The translations under genes were made by a program, and so were the position numbers. Positions 25,797 through 39,200 of a stretch of 64,000 nucleotides of DNA are shown piece by piece. The notes below the pieces were generated by a model that saw only the letters and a list, made by a program, of their open reading frames with translations, was not told the origin of the DNA and ran no database searches. Each line of letters opens with the position of its first letter. Position 1 is the first letter of the stretch. The stretch covers positions 7,030,616-7,094,615 of the forward strand of contig HG738139.1 of the NCBI GenBank assembly GCA_000499405.2, in the 5' to 3' direction. Origin of the DNA: Onchocerca volvulus (taxonomy: Eukaryota; Nematoda; Chromadorea; Rhabditida; Onchocercidae).

Positions 25797-26246
25797 GTTA
25801 TTTCGCAGATATTTTCGTTGAGTGCCATCGAGAGCAGAAATGACGGACCGCATGAAATTTCGCCTCTTCAGTAGCAGTAACTTACAGTCGTGTGTTTTTT
25901 TGTGGGTGTGTCGTTTGGGGTCTCGCTGGATGTTTGTCGTCTTTAGGATTATTGAGTCTCGGTTTTTCTGTGCGAAATTAGTGGATGCAAACATTTCTGG
26001 GATATTTTGTAGTACGAATAACACAAGAAGAGAAGGCCCATTTTCCGGATATGGGCGCAATTTATCTGATTATTTCTCATGATGTAATGGGATTTGGTAA
26101 TTAAATAAGTCAGGCGGGGAAATATGGAAAGCATTGGATTCTTTTGTGCTTCTTCCTGAAAATGTTGTGGATTCATTGGTTTTGAATATTGTAACATCCA
26201 GTAGAAACTTCGTGAAAGTTTTTTTTAAATACCGGATGATTCAGTG
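25797..26246 (+). promoter_or_regulatory. PAN3 upstream region with duplicated conserved segment
   Basis: The divergent genes anillin B and PAN3 share this upstream side. The segment 25,802-26,090 is conserved in duplicate A (10,858-11,150), including a ~50-codon frame that stays open in both. The 26,091-26,246 part is unique to this copy. A GATTCAG sequence ends at 26,243, three bases before the ATG, and could be a trans-splice acceptor; that is only a guess from sequence. Confidence 0.4.
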
Positions 26247-29200
26247 ATGCAAAGTGGAAGTGGAAGCAGTACCGGTTCTGATTTATTCAGCAATTACGAG
26301 CAACATCCGCCACCTCCAGGTTCACGTCTTGCGCAGTATCTGCATGGAAACAGTACCCAACAAGTGCCGCGACCGTCTGGCTGGGCCAGCCGTAAGAATT
26401 TCTTCAGCGTTTCGAAATTACAAACACTTAATGAAATATTAAGCGGAACCGCGATCAGACGTCATCAGTTAGATAGATCACTTCTGTATGAATTAAATCA
26501 TGGAATCGTGGATGTACTGATATGAAAAGATCTATGGAATATTTTTTTTATCCTACACGAGAAAAGATCAGGTTGTAAGAATGAATGAAGCAAGTTATGA
26601 ATCAGCCCAAAAAGCAAAGCAATTTCTTCCCTGTCTAATAATATAGAAAGTTATTCCATATAGTAATATTTTTGTTCAGTTTATCATAAATTTTTTGTAG
26701 GGTTGCCACCAAATCAATCAACCATAGCGGGTCCTTATGCTTTCAACAGTAATCCGGCTTCACATTCCAGCAATGTTGGTTCTATCTTCAGTCATTTACT
26801 TTTTTAACTTTCTTTCTTTATAATAATATTAACAAATATCGGAGTAAAAAATTACAGATGTAGTGGTATCCAGAAATTTAACTTAGGAGAGAAATATTCC
26901 ATATATAAATAGGGATAGACATTTTTTGATTTTGTGCTAGTGGCAAAATGTCGAGCGCATTATAACCTTCTTAATTATAAATAATTGGGAAGACGTATTA
27001 TTTTTTGTTGATGTTGTAACTAAAATAAGTATAAAAGTAACTAAAAATGGTTAAATTTCAAGGAATAATTAAAGGTAATTTGAGAGTTCTAGATCAAGTT
27101 TTGTTACGCTTAACTTCATGATTTTTCCTGTTTTTTCTCAATACGAACATATCAAATTTATGAATGCATGATGATCTTGCCTACTGAACTTATTTTCTAA
27201 AAGTCGTTTTACAGCTACCGCACTTTACATCATCTTTTGCGGCAATGGGATTAAGTGATGAAAAAGATAACCCATCACTATCAGCTATGCCTTATGGTTT
27301 TCCATCATCGTCGCAGCGTTCACTTAACTACTGTAAGTATCATAATGTCATTTGCTTTAGCTTTAATGAAGAACTTCCACTGTAACTGATCATGCATGGC
27401 TTTTATTCAACAGTTTTCTGTGAGGAATAATTTATTCGGAATGTCACTCTTTTCATCCAAATTCATAATTTCCATGAATACTTATCTGTAACTGAAATAT
27501 CGGGAAATAAATTGAAGCATGTATTGGGCATTCATTTGTAATATTCAGGGCAAAGAAAAAAATTCACTTCAGCTGTCATATTATATTACCTTTATCTTCT
27601 GATTCCCATTACATATTTGAAGGTCTTGAATTCGGTTTTCATTTATTTTCAATTTTTTGGTCATTTTTTATTCTTATATTTGTTTTTTTGAGCTAATGTA
27701 ACACAAGGTTTGACTGCTTCTCCGATAATGCACGATCCAATGAGACCAAGCAGTCACATAAGTCAAGAAAATTGTGGTTCAACTACTGCAAATTATATGG
27801 TTTGTTTTTTTGTCTTTTTTTTCGTCTTTTTTTTTTTTGGGGGGGGGGGAAAAAAAAAATTGCGACTGGAAATTTTGTTTAAAAAAATGTAAAAGACATG
27901 AAAATTTTTAATTTGAATGGTTTTATTATTTTCCAGCAAGAAAACTTCGGTGGAACAACTTATTTTTTTACACCAACCACAACAAATTCCGCTGTTGCTG
28001 ATGGACAATCATCTATTCCACAGAAAGACGATCGTGTTTATGTGGTAAATTTCTTTGTTTAGTTCCAAATTATTTAGTAATAATTATAAAGACGTTTTAT
28101 TGAATTATGAATAGAAGGGGAGAAGAAAAAAGCTTAAACAAACAAAGCAGAAGTGATTGATGGGTTTTAAAATATCTTTATTTCTATCACTTATATCGTC
28201 CTATTACCAACTAATTTTATTACATTTAATTAAATGCTGCTTTAATATAAATATTTCTCATTCTTTCTGTTTTTTTAGCATATTTTGCTTGTTTGCTTTG
28301 TCTTGAATTCAAGACATTACACATTTATATCATTCTCTTCTTGTTTCAATAGTTTTTTCCAGACAACAAATGGTAATTTTATATATCATGGTCCATTGCC
28401 ACATATTGGTAAATATAAACCGCCACGAGGACTTTCATATTTCACGCCACCTGAGCTAAAAATGGTATTAAATTTTTTATGGACAATTGGATATATTTTC
28501 GTTTAGTTATTTTTTGAAAATGACTTGGATCGCCGATGACCCAACATTCGACTAATGCAAATATGATAGTTAACGTTATCTATGCCTAAGTTTACATGTA
28601 GTTTTGTACATAGAAATATTAGTATATTTACTCGTCTTTGAATTAATTTCAGGAGCTATTGCAACGGCAGCTTGCTATACAGTGTCGCGCAGAACCATCG
28701 CTTTATCCTGACATTCCGCAAAATGTCGAGTATTTCCAGAATCTTGTGCCACTTGAAAATGTCAAATTTGTAGGTGGCCATATGGAACGTGGAATCATCG
28801 GATCGCATATCACAACGGTCTATAAAGCAATCAATGGACGCGATGGCATGCCGTACTGTTTAAGGCGAATTCATAGTAGGCATAATAATTTTATAAAAAA
28901 TAATGATGAAGGAGGGAGAGATTTTATATAGTTCTTTAAGCCATAAAGGATTATGCATAAATTAATAAAATGTACTATCTAAATTGACGAACATCTTGAC
29001 TTCATTTGACAAATTAATTGAAAAATGAAAGTACCACAGTAGGATAATTCAAGCTAAGAGATATCGGAATATCTGTGGAAAAAAAAAATGGTTTTATTAT
29101 GAACATGCACAATCTTATTTGAACGATATAATTACAGGTTAAACCGTAGTATCATTTTAAATTTATTTGCAGATTATTTTTCAGTAACTCTTCCTTAGTA

Positions 29201-32200
29201 TTCTTGACGTCTGTAGAAGCATAAAAAAGCTTGTCGATCTTGCGAATTAAAAATACTCTGGTTGGATTACAGTTGTCTTTTATTATTCGATATTTGACAC
29301 TGTTAACAACCATTAAAGACAATTTTGTCTTTTGAAACTTTGTTGTTCATATTTCTCTTTTTTCAATATCATTTGTTTTACTTCTTGCAGATTTTCGAGT
29401 GAATACAATGAAGCAATTGTCATTAGCTGATAACTGGAAGAAATTAATGCACGTAAATATTGTGCAGTTAAGAGATGTTATACAGACACGTCAGTTTGGC
29501 GATCATTGTAAGTTTTTTTTTTTTTTCGGTTTTTATACGAAAAATAAGAAATAATTTAGTCTTAAGTTTCCATCTCTTATCAAGCAAAAAGAGATATAAA
29601 GTAACCTCTTTTTTTCGATAGAAAATATTTATGTGCTATTCATTACTATGCTGCAGAAATTTATCCATAAACCTGAAGTGAATGCTGGAAAGCTTTATCA
29701 TTTCTGTATAGTTTCATACATAAATTTTGTTCGATATTATGTAATCCACAGAAGGAATTGTGCAGGAAAAAATCAGATACAATATTTTAGCACTGATATT
29801 TGCATATGATTATCATCCGCTCTCAGAAACGTTGAAAAATCGGCATCTGAACAACCGTCTGAATGGTATAAGTGCTACATCTTATTTTAATGAACAGTTG
29901 AAAGAGCAATCATATTATGAAACTTTCATACTGAAATATAATTTTAATAAAAAATATTCTTGAGTACTTAAACTTTTCTAGAAGGACTAGGATTTCCTGG
30001 TTGTTCATGAGATTAGAAAAGAAGGTTCTCAAATCTTAGAAACTTAAGTGAAACTAGTACAATAGTTTAGTTTGATAAAGAAAAAAATAGTTTATTATGG
30101 AATTGATTTGATGATTATTTATTAAAAGTTTTTCTAATAAACTCAGTTGAGACTATTGGGATGCAGAGTTCATCGCTGAATTTACTTCTTGTACAGGTTC
30201 TTCGAAATTGGGTCCAATTGCAAATCTTTCTGGAGGCGGACCGGTGGTACAAGAATCCTTAATGTGGTCCTACATTGTGCAACTATCATCAGCCCTTAGA
30301 GCTATACACTCCGCTGGTATGGCTGCACGAACTGTTGATCCATCAAAAATCATTGTTTTTGATAAAACCAAGCAAGTATTTTTGACTTCTGATATATTTA
30401 TAGTTTTGAAGTTTAAAATTTAATACCATGCATATTTCCATATATTCTTAAGATATCTGAAATATTAGAAATAAGAAAATCGTAACATATAAACATTTCA
30501 AAGATTTCTATCCAGAAGCATTATAAGTATGATTTCCAAACTTGAAGGCAATCTTATAATTGACGAATAAATAACAAACATAAATATCAATTATTAAGAT
30601 GTGGTAGTCCTTTTTAAATTTATAGTTTACACAGTAATCAGCTTTGTATATTGTTTTCAGAGTGATGTTGAGCAGTTGTGGCATTCTGGATGTTATTAAT
30701 CCTGGAAATGACCACACCATACAATTATATCAGGTGAGTTGGTCTCTATTCTTGATGATGTAAATAGACAAATGATTATTGTAATTATGGAAAGAAAATA
30801 AAATTTTCATTAACCATTGGTCCTTTTTGATGGATTTTCTCGAATGATGCAGTTAGCAGTGGTGAAGTGAAGTAATTAATTGGAATTATTTTTTAGCAAG
30901 ATGATTTGAATGGTCTTGGTCGTGTGCTAATTGCTTTGGCAATGGGATCATTGCATGCTATACGTCGTGAAAATATCAGCAACAGCATAAGCATTATCAG
31001 CCAACAATGCACAACCGATTTAAAAAACATTATCACGTATGTTCTTATGTTGAACACTGACATTTCTTTTCTTATTCCACTCTTTTTAGTTGAAATAATT
31101 TCAGACTGTTCATTTTTTGGTTAGCTTTTATTTATTATTATTATTTGTTTTAAAATTTCAGCGTATCTCGCATTGCCTGACAGACATTTAATAAATTTTT
31201 AAAGTTTGATTACCGGCAGTGTAATTCCTTATAGACAGAGTATCAGTTTTGAGCTGTTGAAAACATATTTTTAGGCTTCTATTACAAGCTTCAACTCAGC
31301 GTCCTCATTCTATCAATGAAGTGATGCCAATGATTGGTGCTCGTTTCTATGCACAACTTGAAACAACCCAAATGAAGAATGACCTTCTGGAAAATGAGTT
31401 GTCGAAAGAATTGGAAAATGGACGTTTGTTTCGATTGCTATGTAAATTAAATACTATTACTGAGCGAGCGGAGTAAGTATTTTGTTATCCTGAAGAATTT
31501 CCCCTAATTTTTTAAATGAAATATTTTTTTATTGCTCAGGTCTCAAGCTGAAAATTTTCTAAGTTTTTTCTTTTTCAGTTCATCTTGATCGAAATGATCA
31601 AGTAATAGGAATCTCTTATATATTAATTCTAGAGCGTTAAACGAAGTGTTTAAAAAACTATGCTACACACGAAATTGCTACATATCGAAATTCTGTCAAA
31701 TTAAGTAGCAGGAAGTCTTGATTTCAATGTTCCTAAAAAATTTGAGTTCAGATTTCAAATGGACATGTCATGGAGCGAAACGGGTGATCGATATTTGTTG
31801 AAGTTATTCCGAGATTATTTGTTCCATCAAATAACTGAAACTGGTAAACCGTGGATCGACATGGCACATATTGTCACTTCTTTGAATAAGGTTGCTATTT
31901 CTAACTTCAGTCAACTGTATATTATTTTTACTGGTAGTTGGGAAACTGATTATTTCGGAGATTTTGTGGTTCACAGTTTTATTCGACTAGTGATTTAAAA
32001 TCAATTTTAGTAACATATATTAACGCCATTTTTTTTTAGTTTCAAGTACCATAATATACGTTGATTGTTTTCACTATATTCTCAATCATCAGATCTCTTT
32101 GTGATTTCGGGTCGGCTGTTGTTTGAAATACAATCAGATTCTTATTAAGATTCAGCTCTTTGTAATATACTCATTAATTTGATCATTCTTTTTTTCTTAT

Positions 32201-32485
32201 TCTTTTGGAGACTTATCATTTGTTTTTATTATTCACTTGATTTTGGATAATTTGCATTTCAGTCATCTATTAATTAATCGAACCAGTAAATTTTTGAAAT
32301 TGGTTAATTTTCAGTTAGATGCTGGTGTTAACGAGAAAATCCAGTTGGTTTCACGTGATGGTGAAAATGTGCTTGTAGTATCATACACAGATTTGAGACG
32401 ATGTCTGGAAAATGCTTTCACTGAGCTGCAAAATCGACTACCATCAATACCAAATCCATTGTTGCCAGTAGTGGGTCATCCTTAA
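26247..32485 (+). CDS. panl-3: PAN3, PAN2-PAN3 deadenylase subunit
   Basis: Adaptor pseudokinase that recruits the PAN2 nuclease to poly(A)-binding protein for cytoplasmic mRNA deadenylation. Exons: 26247-26391, 26701-26774, 27215-27332, 27708-27799, 27937-28044, 28363-28464, 28653-28875, 29391-29507, 29791-29865, 30197-30371, 30661-30733, 30897-31036, 31275-31472, 31752-31890, 32315-32485. The total is 1950 nt (649 aa), in frame. The first ~210 residues are Ser/Asn/Pro-rich and lack a CCCH zinc finger. The pseudokinase follows ([39 protein letters not shown]), then the linker ([23 protein letters not shown]) and the C-terminal knob domain ([32 protein letters not shown]), all closely matching animal PAN3. 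Intron 10 uses a GC donor. The symbol follows the C. elegans name as I recall it. Confidence 0.93.
27780..27860 (+). repeat. Homopolymer stack in PAN3 intron 4
   Basis: A T-rich run is followed by about 11 G (27,839-27,849) and about 10 A. The exact lengths are likely unreliable in any sequencing read. Confidence 0.8.
30372..30660 (+). other. Non-canonical GC-AG intron in PAN3
   Basis: Exon 10 must end at 30,371 to join in frame to GTGATGTTGAGC in exon 11. The bases there are AA|GCAAGT, the usual form of a GC donor. The nearby GT donor at 30,376 would give a premature stop in exon 11. Confidence 0.8.
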
Positions 32486-35400
32486 CATCTTTTCTTTGAA
32501 TAGCTTATTGTTATTTGTTGTTATAAGAACAGGTGAGTTAAAAATTTACTACGGATTTAGCGTCATTTTTTGTACAAAATTTCGATAATTTTGACAGTAT
32601 TATTAAGTGAAACTATATCATATGAAGATTGATTCTTTTTTTTTTTTTTTTTTTCATTGCCTATGTCATTATGAAAAGTATAATATTGAAACATATACTG
32701 AAATAGCTGATTCAGGCACCCCTTTCCCTCTGCGAGTCTCTTTCGTTTAGCACCCATAGCTCCATTTTCTATGTATGCACTTGTAGTTATTTCGATGGAC
32801 TACTTTTTTTCAATAGCGAGATATAAGATTTATACGTTTTTTCAGAAAATTATGGTTTATGTTTGTTCGTTTCTGGTTTGTTTTATCAATTAAGATTGTT
32901 TTTTATATGGAAATTATTTTTATGTTTAATTCAACTTGCCACATTATTTATGGGTTTTGTATATTTTAATATTTAATTTCCAAATTTACTGATTTTTTAT
33001 GTTTTTTCTTTGATTTGATGCTTTTTACATGATGAAGCGATATATTTTCATGTTGTTGTCAGCAGATGCTTGGTTGCTTTATTTTGTCATGTTTTCACTA
33101 TTTTTTTTAAATTGTAGAATTGTCATTGTGCATCAATATTTAATTTATATATAAGCTTCTCTACCTTTTTCGACTTCCGTGCTCCTCTTCACTTTTGCTC
33201 GAAATCGGTTTGCCGCATTTTAATTTGATAGATTTGATCGTCTCATAGATCTTCATCGCTTAAAATCTTGTTTTATCAGCACATCTTTTTCTCTTTTTGG
33301 TTTTTTGCAGAACATTGCGGTCCATTTTGCAAGCAGTAGTAATATATTAGGATACTGTTCTTTCTTTTTTTTGTCTATTTCTGCAAGTTAGTTGTTGCAG
33401 CATGTGATTTTCTATGAGTAGAGATAAGGGAATGATGAAGAAGTATCAAAGCCATATATACTTCTGCTTGCATCGATACTTCAACTATATTGAAATTCGA
33501 GCATTTTATGTGAATAAATCCTTGTTTGTGTTATAATTTGGTTTTGAATCGAGTAGTCTAATTGTCTTTCCATTTATTTTGTCATTTTTTTTCTTTTTTT
33601 TAAATTTTATTTTATTATCCAATTCCATTTATTATTCATTTTTTAGATCTGTATTTCAATTTATATTCTAAGTATAGGGACTTAATCTTTCGAATCTTAT
33701 TTTTCAGTCTGATCTATTACTTCGATGCATTCTGCCAATATTGAGGAAGTTAGTTTAACCAGTTCTAGGCAGTTCCATGACTTTTGATGCTTAGAAATTT
33801 TGTGGGTAAGTTTTAAGTCAGCCTTTTTTCATTCTGGATTTTCTTTTTTTATTCTTGATTTCTTTCGAAGGATTATTTTCTTTACATTAGTGGGAAGAAT
33901 TTTATTTTTTTGTTTCGTTTGGCTTTCAGGAAGTCGAATTTTAGATTTCGGGAAGTCAGGTTTCTTATACGGATAAACTATTGATTCGGAAGACATTTGA
34001 GTTAAGCGTAAAATGTTATGAAGAATAAAAAAAAATGTCTGAAGAGAAATAGCTCATGTTATTACTATACCGAGAGGTATGGACAAACAGAATGGAAGGA
34101 AAAGTTAAGGATTTTGAGTGAAAGTCTTTTTTAGTTAATTGGTTTCGAAATCTGTTATTTTCCGCTCGTATGCTATAACAGTGGCATACTGTTCATTCAT
34201 TCTGCTGATCAAATACATTTTTTGCAAGGGATATATGTCTCATTGTGTTTTACTTGGCAATTTGTTTGTATTTTTTAAATATTTCTTTTCTGTATGCAAA
34301 GATGTTTTATGTCGTTTTATTGTGTTTTATGTGTTTGCATACGATAACTTAATATGACGTGTATTTGTATTTGGGTCTGTATTAATCATTCTCACAAGAA
34401 GTTTCAGGTTCAGTGCTAATATTTTTAGAATAATGTCTGTTTTATAGAAAGGATTTTGGTTTAGATATTATGAAGGATTTTCTCTAGTCATTTTGATCAG
34501 TGATATGGGATTTGTGAGTTTGTGCTACTTCGAGACATACCCAAATGCAGAGATAAAAATGTTCTAAATTGTAAAGGATATTTTAACGGGTGGTTTGCGG
34601 CAGCTTTGGAATTTTGTAATATTTATTTTTTATCTGCATAGTATATTCACGAATAGATTATGGAATTCCTACGGATTTAGGTTTCCAGAGATTTCAGAAT
34701 TTCAGAAGATGTATTTTTCAAGAAAATTTGAACGTAAATAGTAAACGTACAAGTTGCAACCTTCAAAAGCATCAGTTAAACAGCAAGTCTTTTATTTCGA
34801 TTTTATGTGTTAGCATTTTCCATGAATGAAAGGATTTTTCTAAGGATTGTTTGATATACAACCAAAAATCTTCAGTGTACATAATTTTTTTTTTTTTTTC
34901 AATTATATATCAAACGAAAAAATCGAAAGAATAGTTTTGCATTTCTATGGTATGGAGAATCTCGACATACGATTCCAGGTTAGGTATTCTTTCTTTTCGT
35001 TCAGATATTTTTGTCCAGCATTTCAAATATGTTCAGCTGCCAGTTTTCGAAAAGTACTATTTATATGGAAGACACTATATGTTTGCATGTTATTTATCGA
35101 ACGTTTATATTGCTATATTTCGATTTGCATATGTGAGTCATGGTGTATTTCCCGGAATCCCGATCTTTTTCGCACATTTCAAGATGTCTTTTATGTTTAT
35201 TGAAGATTTCACTGTTTAGTGTTTTTTGCTTTGTTTTTGTTTGTTCATTTTTCTAAATTTTTTCGATTTGTGTGCAATTTATCTTTTATGTTTATTGAAG
35301 ATGTCACTGTTTAGTGTTTTTTGCTTTGTTTTTGTTCGTTTCATTCTTCTAAATCTTTTCGATTTGTGTGCAGTTTATATTAGTGCATGGAATGAAATTA

Positions 35401-36275
35401 AGTTTTTCGGGAAAATTGAGTTTGATTTCTCTAACTTTTACAGTATGGTAATAAGCCATTGTAACTGTATTGTTCATATAAATTTCTTAATATTTATCTC
35501 TTTTATTTCTTGTAACTTGCTAAGGACAACATAATAAACTACTCTGCACACTGATGCAGAAGAACATGTAAATCTAAATTGCCCAAGGCTTGGATATCTC
35601 AGGCGTCGAGGACTGACGTCCTTTGAGCGAATCAATAGCAGGGTAATCGACCAGGCAACGTTAGTTGCAAGTTGTCTGTGCAACTCTTTTATCCCAAGCT
35701 AGGAGTCCATACCATCATTTTATCAGCGGTTCATTGACGTGATTTAGGATGTTATTTGCGGTCGGATTGCTAGTGAGGATTTTGTCTTATCAGTTAGGAT
35801 GCTATTTATATCATGTTTGTTGATAGAAAGATGCAAAGATGATTTAATTTTGTCACCATGACTCATCACTTTGTAAGTATTTACTGGTCGGCCCTTCAGT
35901 AAGCCTTTTTTGGCCATCATATTGGTACACGTCATCTTAACTAACCATAGTAGACTAGTCAGAAGATGCGTAGTAACTGATGGCTTATTAAAAAAGTTGG
36001 TTATGACAGTATTTCAGAAATAAGCTATATGTCTGATCGAGTGGTCTATTAATGACCTTTGTATTTTTGGTTTGGATTTAAACGTTGGATGAGTCTTCTT
36101 TACAAATGTTGCTGAAGTGTTATTTTATATCTAAGAAGTTTTTTACTCCTACCAATTTAGCTTGGTGCTTCATTAGTTCCTAAAATACTTTTTAGAATGC
36201 TTGTGAAATCGCTAAATTGTTTATATTTCTTTTTTTAATTTTTTAAATAACTTTAAACTGAAAATCAGAAAAAAT
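32486..36275. other. Spacer between PAN3 and calnexin
   Basis: T-rich on the plus strand, with no convincing gene. A possible distal poly(A) signal for PAN3 (AATAAA) lies at 33,513. A 95-bp tandem duplication lies at 35,187-35,380 and a GC-richer patch at 35,540-35,740. The open frames at 34,847-35,534 are Phe/Cys/Leu-rich readings of T-rich DNA. Confidence 0.6.
35187..35380 (+). repeat. 95-bp tandem duplication
   Basis: Two head-to-tail copies (35,187-35,281 and 35,282-35,380). They start TCTTTTATGTTTATTGAAGA and end CGATTTGTGTGCA-TTTAT, with a few mismatches and small indels. Confidence 0.9.
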
Positions 36276-39200
36276 ATGTGGCGATATTGGTGGTTATGTT
36301 TTATGTTGGCTGGATTGTTATTTGCTACATGCACTGCGCATGATGAGAATGATAACAGTGATAATGATTTCGATGAAAAGAATGTATTGGATGAGGAAGA
36401 AAAAAGTGAAAAATTTGTAAGTTTTCGTTGTTGTTTCTTAAGTATTTAATTCTTCTGTATCATATTAGATGATATTTAAATTTTGATTATTTCTGTAGTG
36501 CGCTTAAACTTCTTATATTTCTACCAAGTCAAAATGAGAAGTTAAAATCGATTTCAGGAAAGTGTCGCATTGGTTAACTAATCTCTAAATTTCTTTTCTC
36601 GTTCTTTATATTTAGAATACTCGTATCCACTTTTTTTAACATCTGCGCTGATTTTATTATTGTTGATTGGAAAAAAAAAAAAGCATTTCGGCTTTTTTAT
36701 ATAGCATGTTTTAAATTGAAATGGTGCTTAACATTTCAACTTTGTGATTTTTCATTTTCAGTAAACATGCATTCCTAGAAAAAAAAGAATAGTAAATTTT
36801 AAACTTGCAAAAAGAAGGTTCATGTTATTTTAGGAATACATACCACCTCCATTTCAAACACCAGCGATTCCCGGTTCACCTCTCTTGGTAGACTGGTTCT
36901 CGAATCGTAATGCAATTGGTAGGAAATGGTTTATATCAAAGGGCAAAAAGGATAATGTGGAAGATTCAATAGCCAAATTCAATGGTATTGCCATTCTATT
37001 TTTTTCAGTTAGTGCTAGTGCTTTTATTTTGTATTTAGAAAATACAATTTAAAATGAGGTAAAACTTAATGAATTTTGAGCAGTTATTTTTTAAAATTAG
37101 TTAGTTCTTCGAATGCACCAGTTTCGACTTTAGCACATATAGCTAATATATGAAACGATTTTGGAAGTAAATCGACTACAAATTTATCTGTTTGTTAAGT
37201 TAGTTATAATAAAAAGCTTTAATTATTTGGTTATTTTAGCAATTTATAGAGGGAGAAGCATTCATTCAAATAAAATTATACTTTTCAGGTCAATGGGAAA
37301 TAGGTACTCCATCGGCAGTTGTAATCGATAATGATTTCGGATTGATTGTAAAGACTAGAGCACGACATCATGCGATTGCTGCAAAATTCAATCGTCCATT
37401 CAAATTTGACGGCAAACCTTTAGTTGTACAGTTAGTTTTTCATTCATAAATTATACAATAATTACTCGAAACTTTTGCCATTTATTTTATTCTGTTAGAT
37501 ATTTCTTGATGTGGAATTATTAAAAGACCATTGTTATGGATGAAAGCAAGGCCAACTTTCTATATCTTGGTTGTAGGATTTTCAACGAGTCGGTAAAAAT
37601 AATTACTCTTATGAAGTGCGAATGTTTTACTTATGATTTCCGTGATATATTCATAGCTGGAAAGGAAAATAAATCGCTGTTTGTATTAATAATATGTGCG
37701 ATGTAGCATTTTGTTAAGGATACTTTTTTTTTTTAACACTTATCTCACAATAACAAAAAATGGTCATTTATGATTTTATGATTTAAATTTATTACATTAC
37801 ATTGAAAATTGCTTAAGAATTTCTCTGAACAGCAAAAAAATAGATACTCAGCAGTATGAATTCTTTTGCTTTACTTTGTTGATTTATTTCCTCAACTAAA
37901 CGTATTGTTTTTTTCTTTTTTTTTTTTTTAAATAGTAGAATATACAACATATACTTCATTTTCAGATACGAAGTAAAATATGAAGAGGGACAGGAATGTG
38001 GTGGCGGCTATATGAAATTATTAACAGAGGGTATAGAAGTACTGGAAGAATTTACAGATAAAACACCATATACAATATTGTTTGGACCTGATAAATGTGG
38101 TGCTAAATCCAGTATCTTGTTTATTGTTCGCTTCAGAAATCCTAAAAATGGCACTATCTCTGTTAGTTTAAATGTGTTTTGTCATCAGTTCTTAAACAAA
38201 AATATAAAGATTTAACAAACGTAAGTAGCAGCGTAATGGCGATTGGAAGAATTGTTAAATTATTGTGATGAATATAATGCATAAGTTTCTAAATAGTAGC
38301 TCGGCTGCATCATAGATATGGCCTGTTAAATCTTTTATGCAGCCGAGCCACTATTTAGAAATTTATTGCGTCATATATATCGTAATAATGATGGATAAAT
38401 AGTTCAGTAAGTTGCTAAATATACTGGCATCTAAAAAAGGCTCATAATGTTTGCTATAAATGATTTAATTGATTCAATTTACCCATGATTAAATTAAGAA
38501 TAATTAAAATTATCTGGTTTTAATATTGTTTTTTTAATTTGAATTTTCTGGGTATGTCCTTTCCATTTTGGCTGTCTAAACATATGACCATGAATTTTGA
38601 AGTTGGATTTCATAAGAAATGACAACTACAAAAAACATGCATTTTCTAAAGAATACTTTTTTGAGGAGCACCATGCGAAACAACCGTCTAAATCAGTTTC
38701 AACGTATTTTGATGATCACAAAACTCATTTGTACACTCTGATTGTTCGTCCAGATGAAACGTTTACTGTACTGGTTGATGAAATTAAAATTATGTCTGGT
38801 AGCTTAATTACTGTAAGTTTTCCTATCTTTATATTTTTCAGATTTGTTTTTGGACTTTTTTGAATCTATGTTTTGCTTTCTAAAGATTCTTTCTTCAATT
38901 GTTTGAAAAACGAAAATTTTTCTGCAAAAATGAAAGTTGAAAGTTTGAGAAATGGATTTTTTTTTTTCGTGGTATTTTTATATTTCCAGGACCTCGAGCC
39001 ATCGATTACGCCGCCAACAGTAATTGATGATCCGACAGACAAAAAACCTGAGAATTGGGATGAACGTGAAAAAATCGATGATCCAGATGCTAAAAAGCCT
39101 GACGACTGGTAAATTTTTTATGGAATATTGAGCGATATTAGTTAATGAGGAATAAAAATGTTTTTTTTTTTTTCGACGAAGTTGCGTTTGCGAGGTGAAC

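Noticed and set aside
34847..35534. Overlapping plus-strand frames rich in Phe, Cys and Leu
   Set aside because: They read T-rich spacer DNA containing a tandem duplication; no splice context and no recognised similarity.
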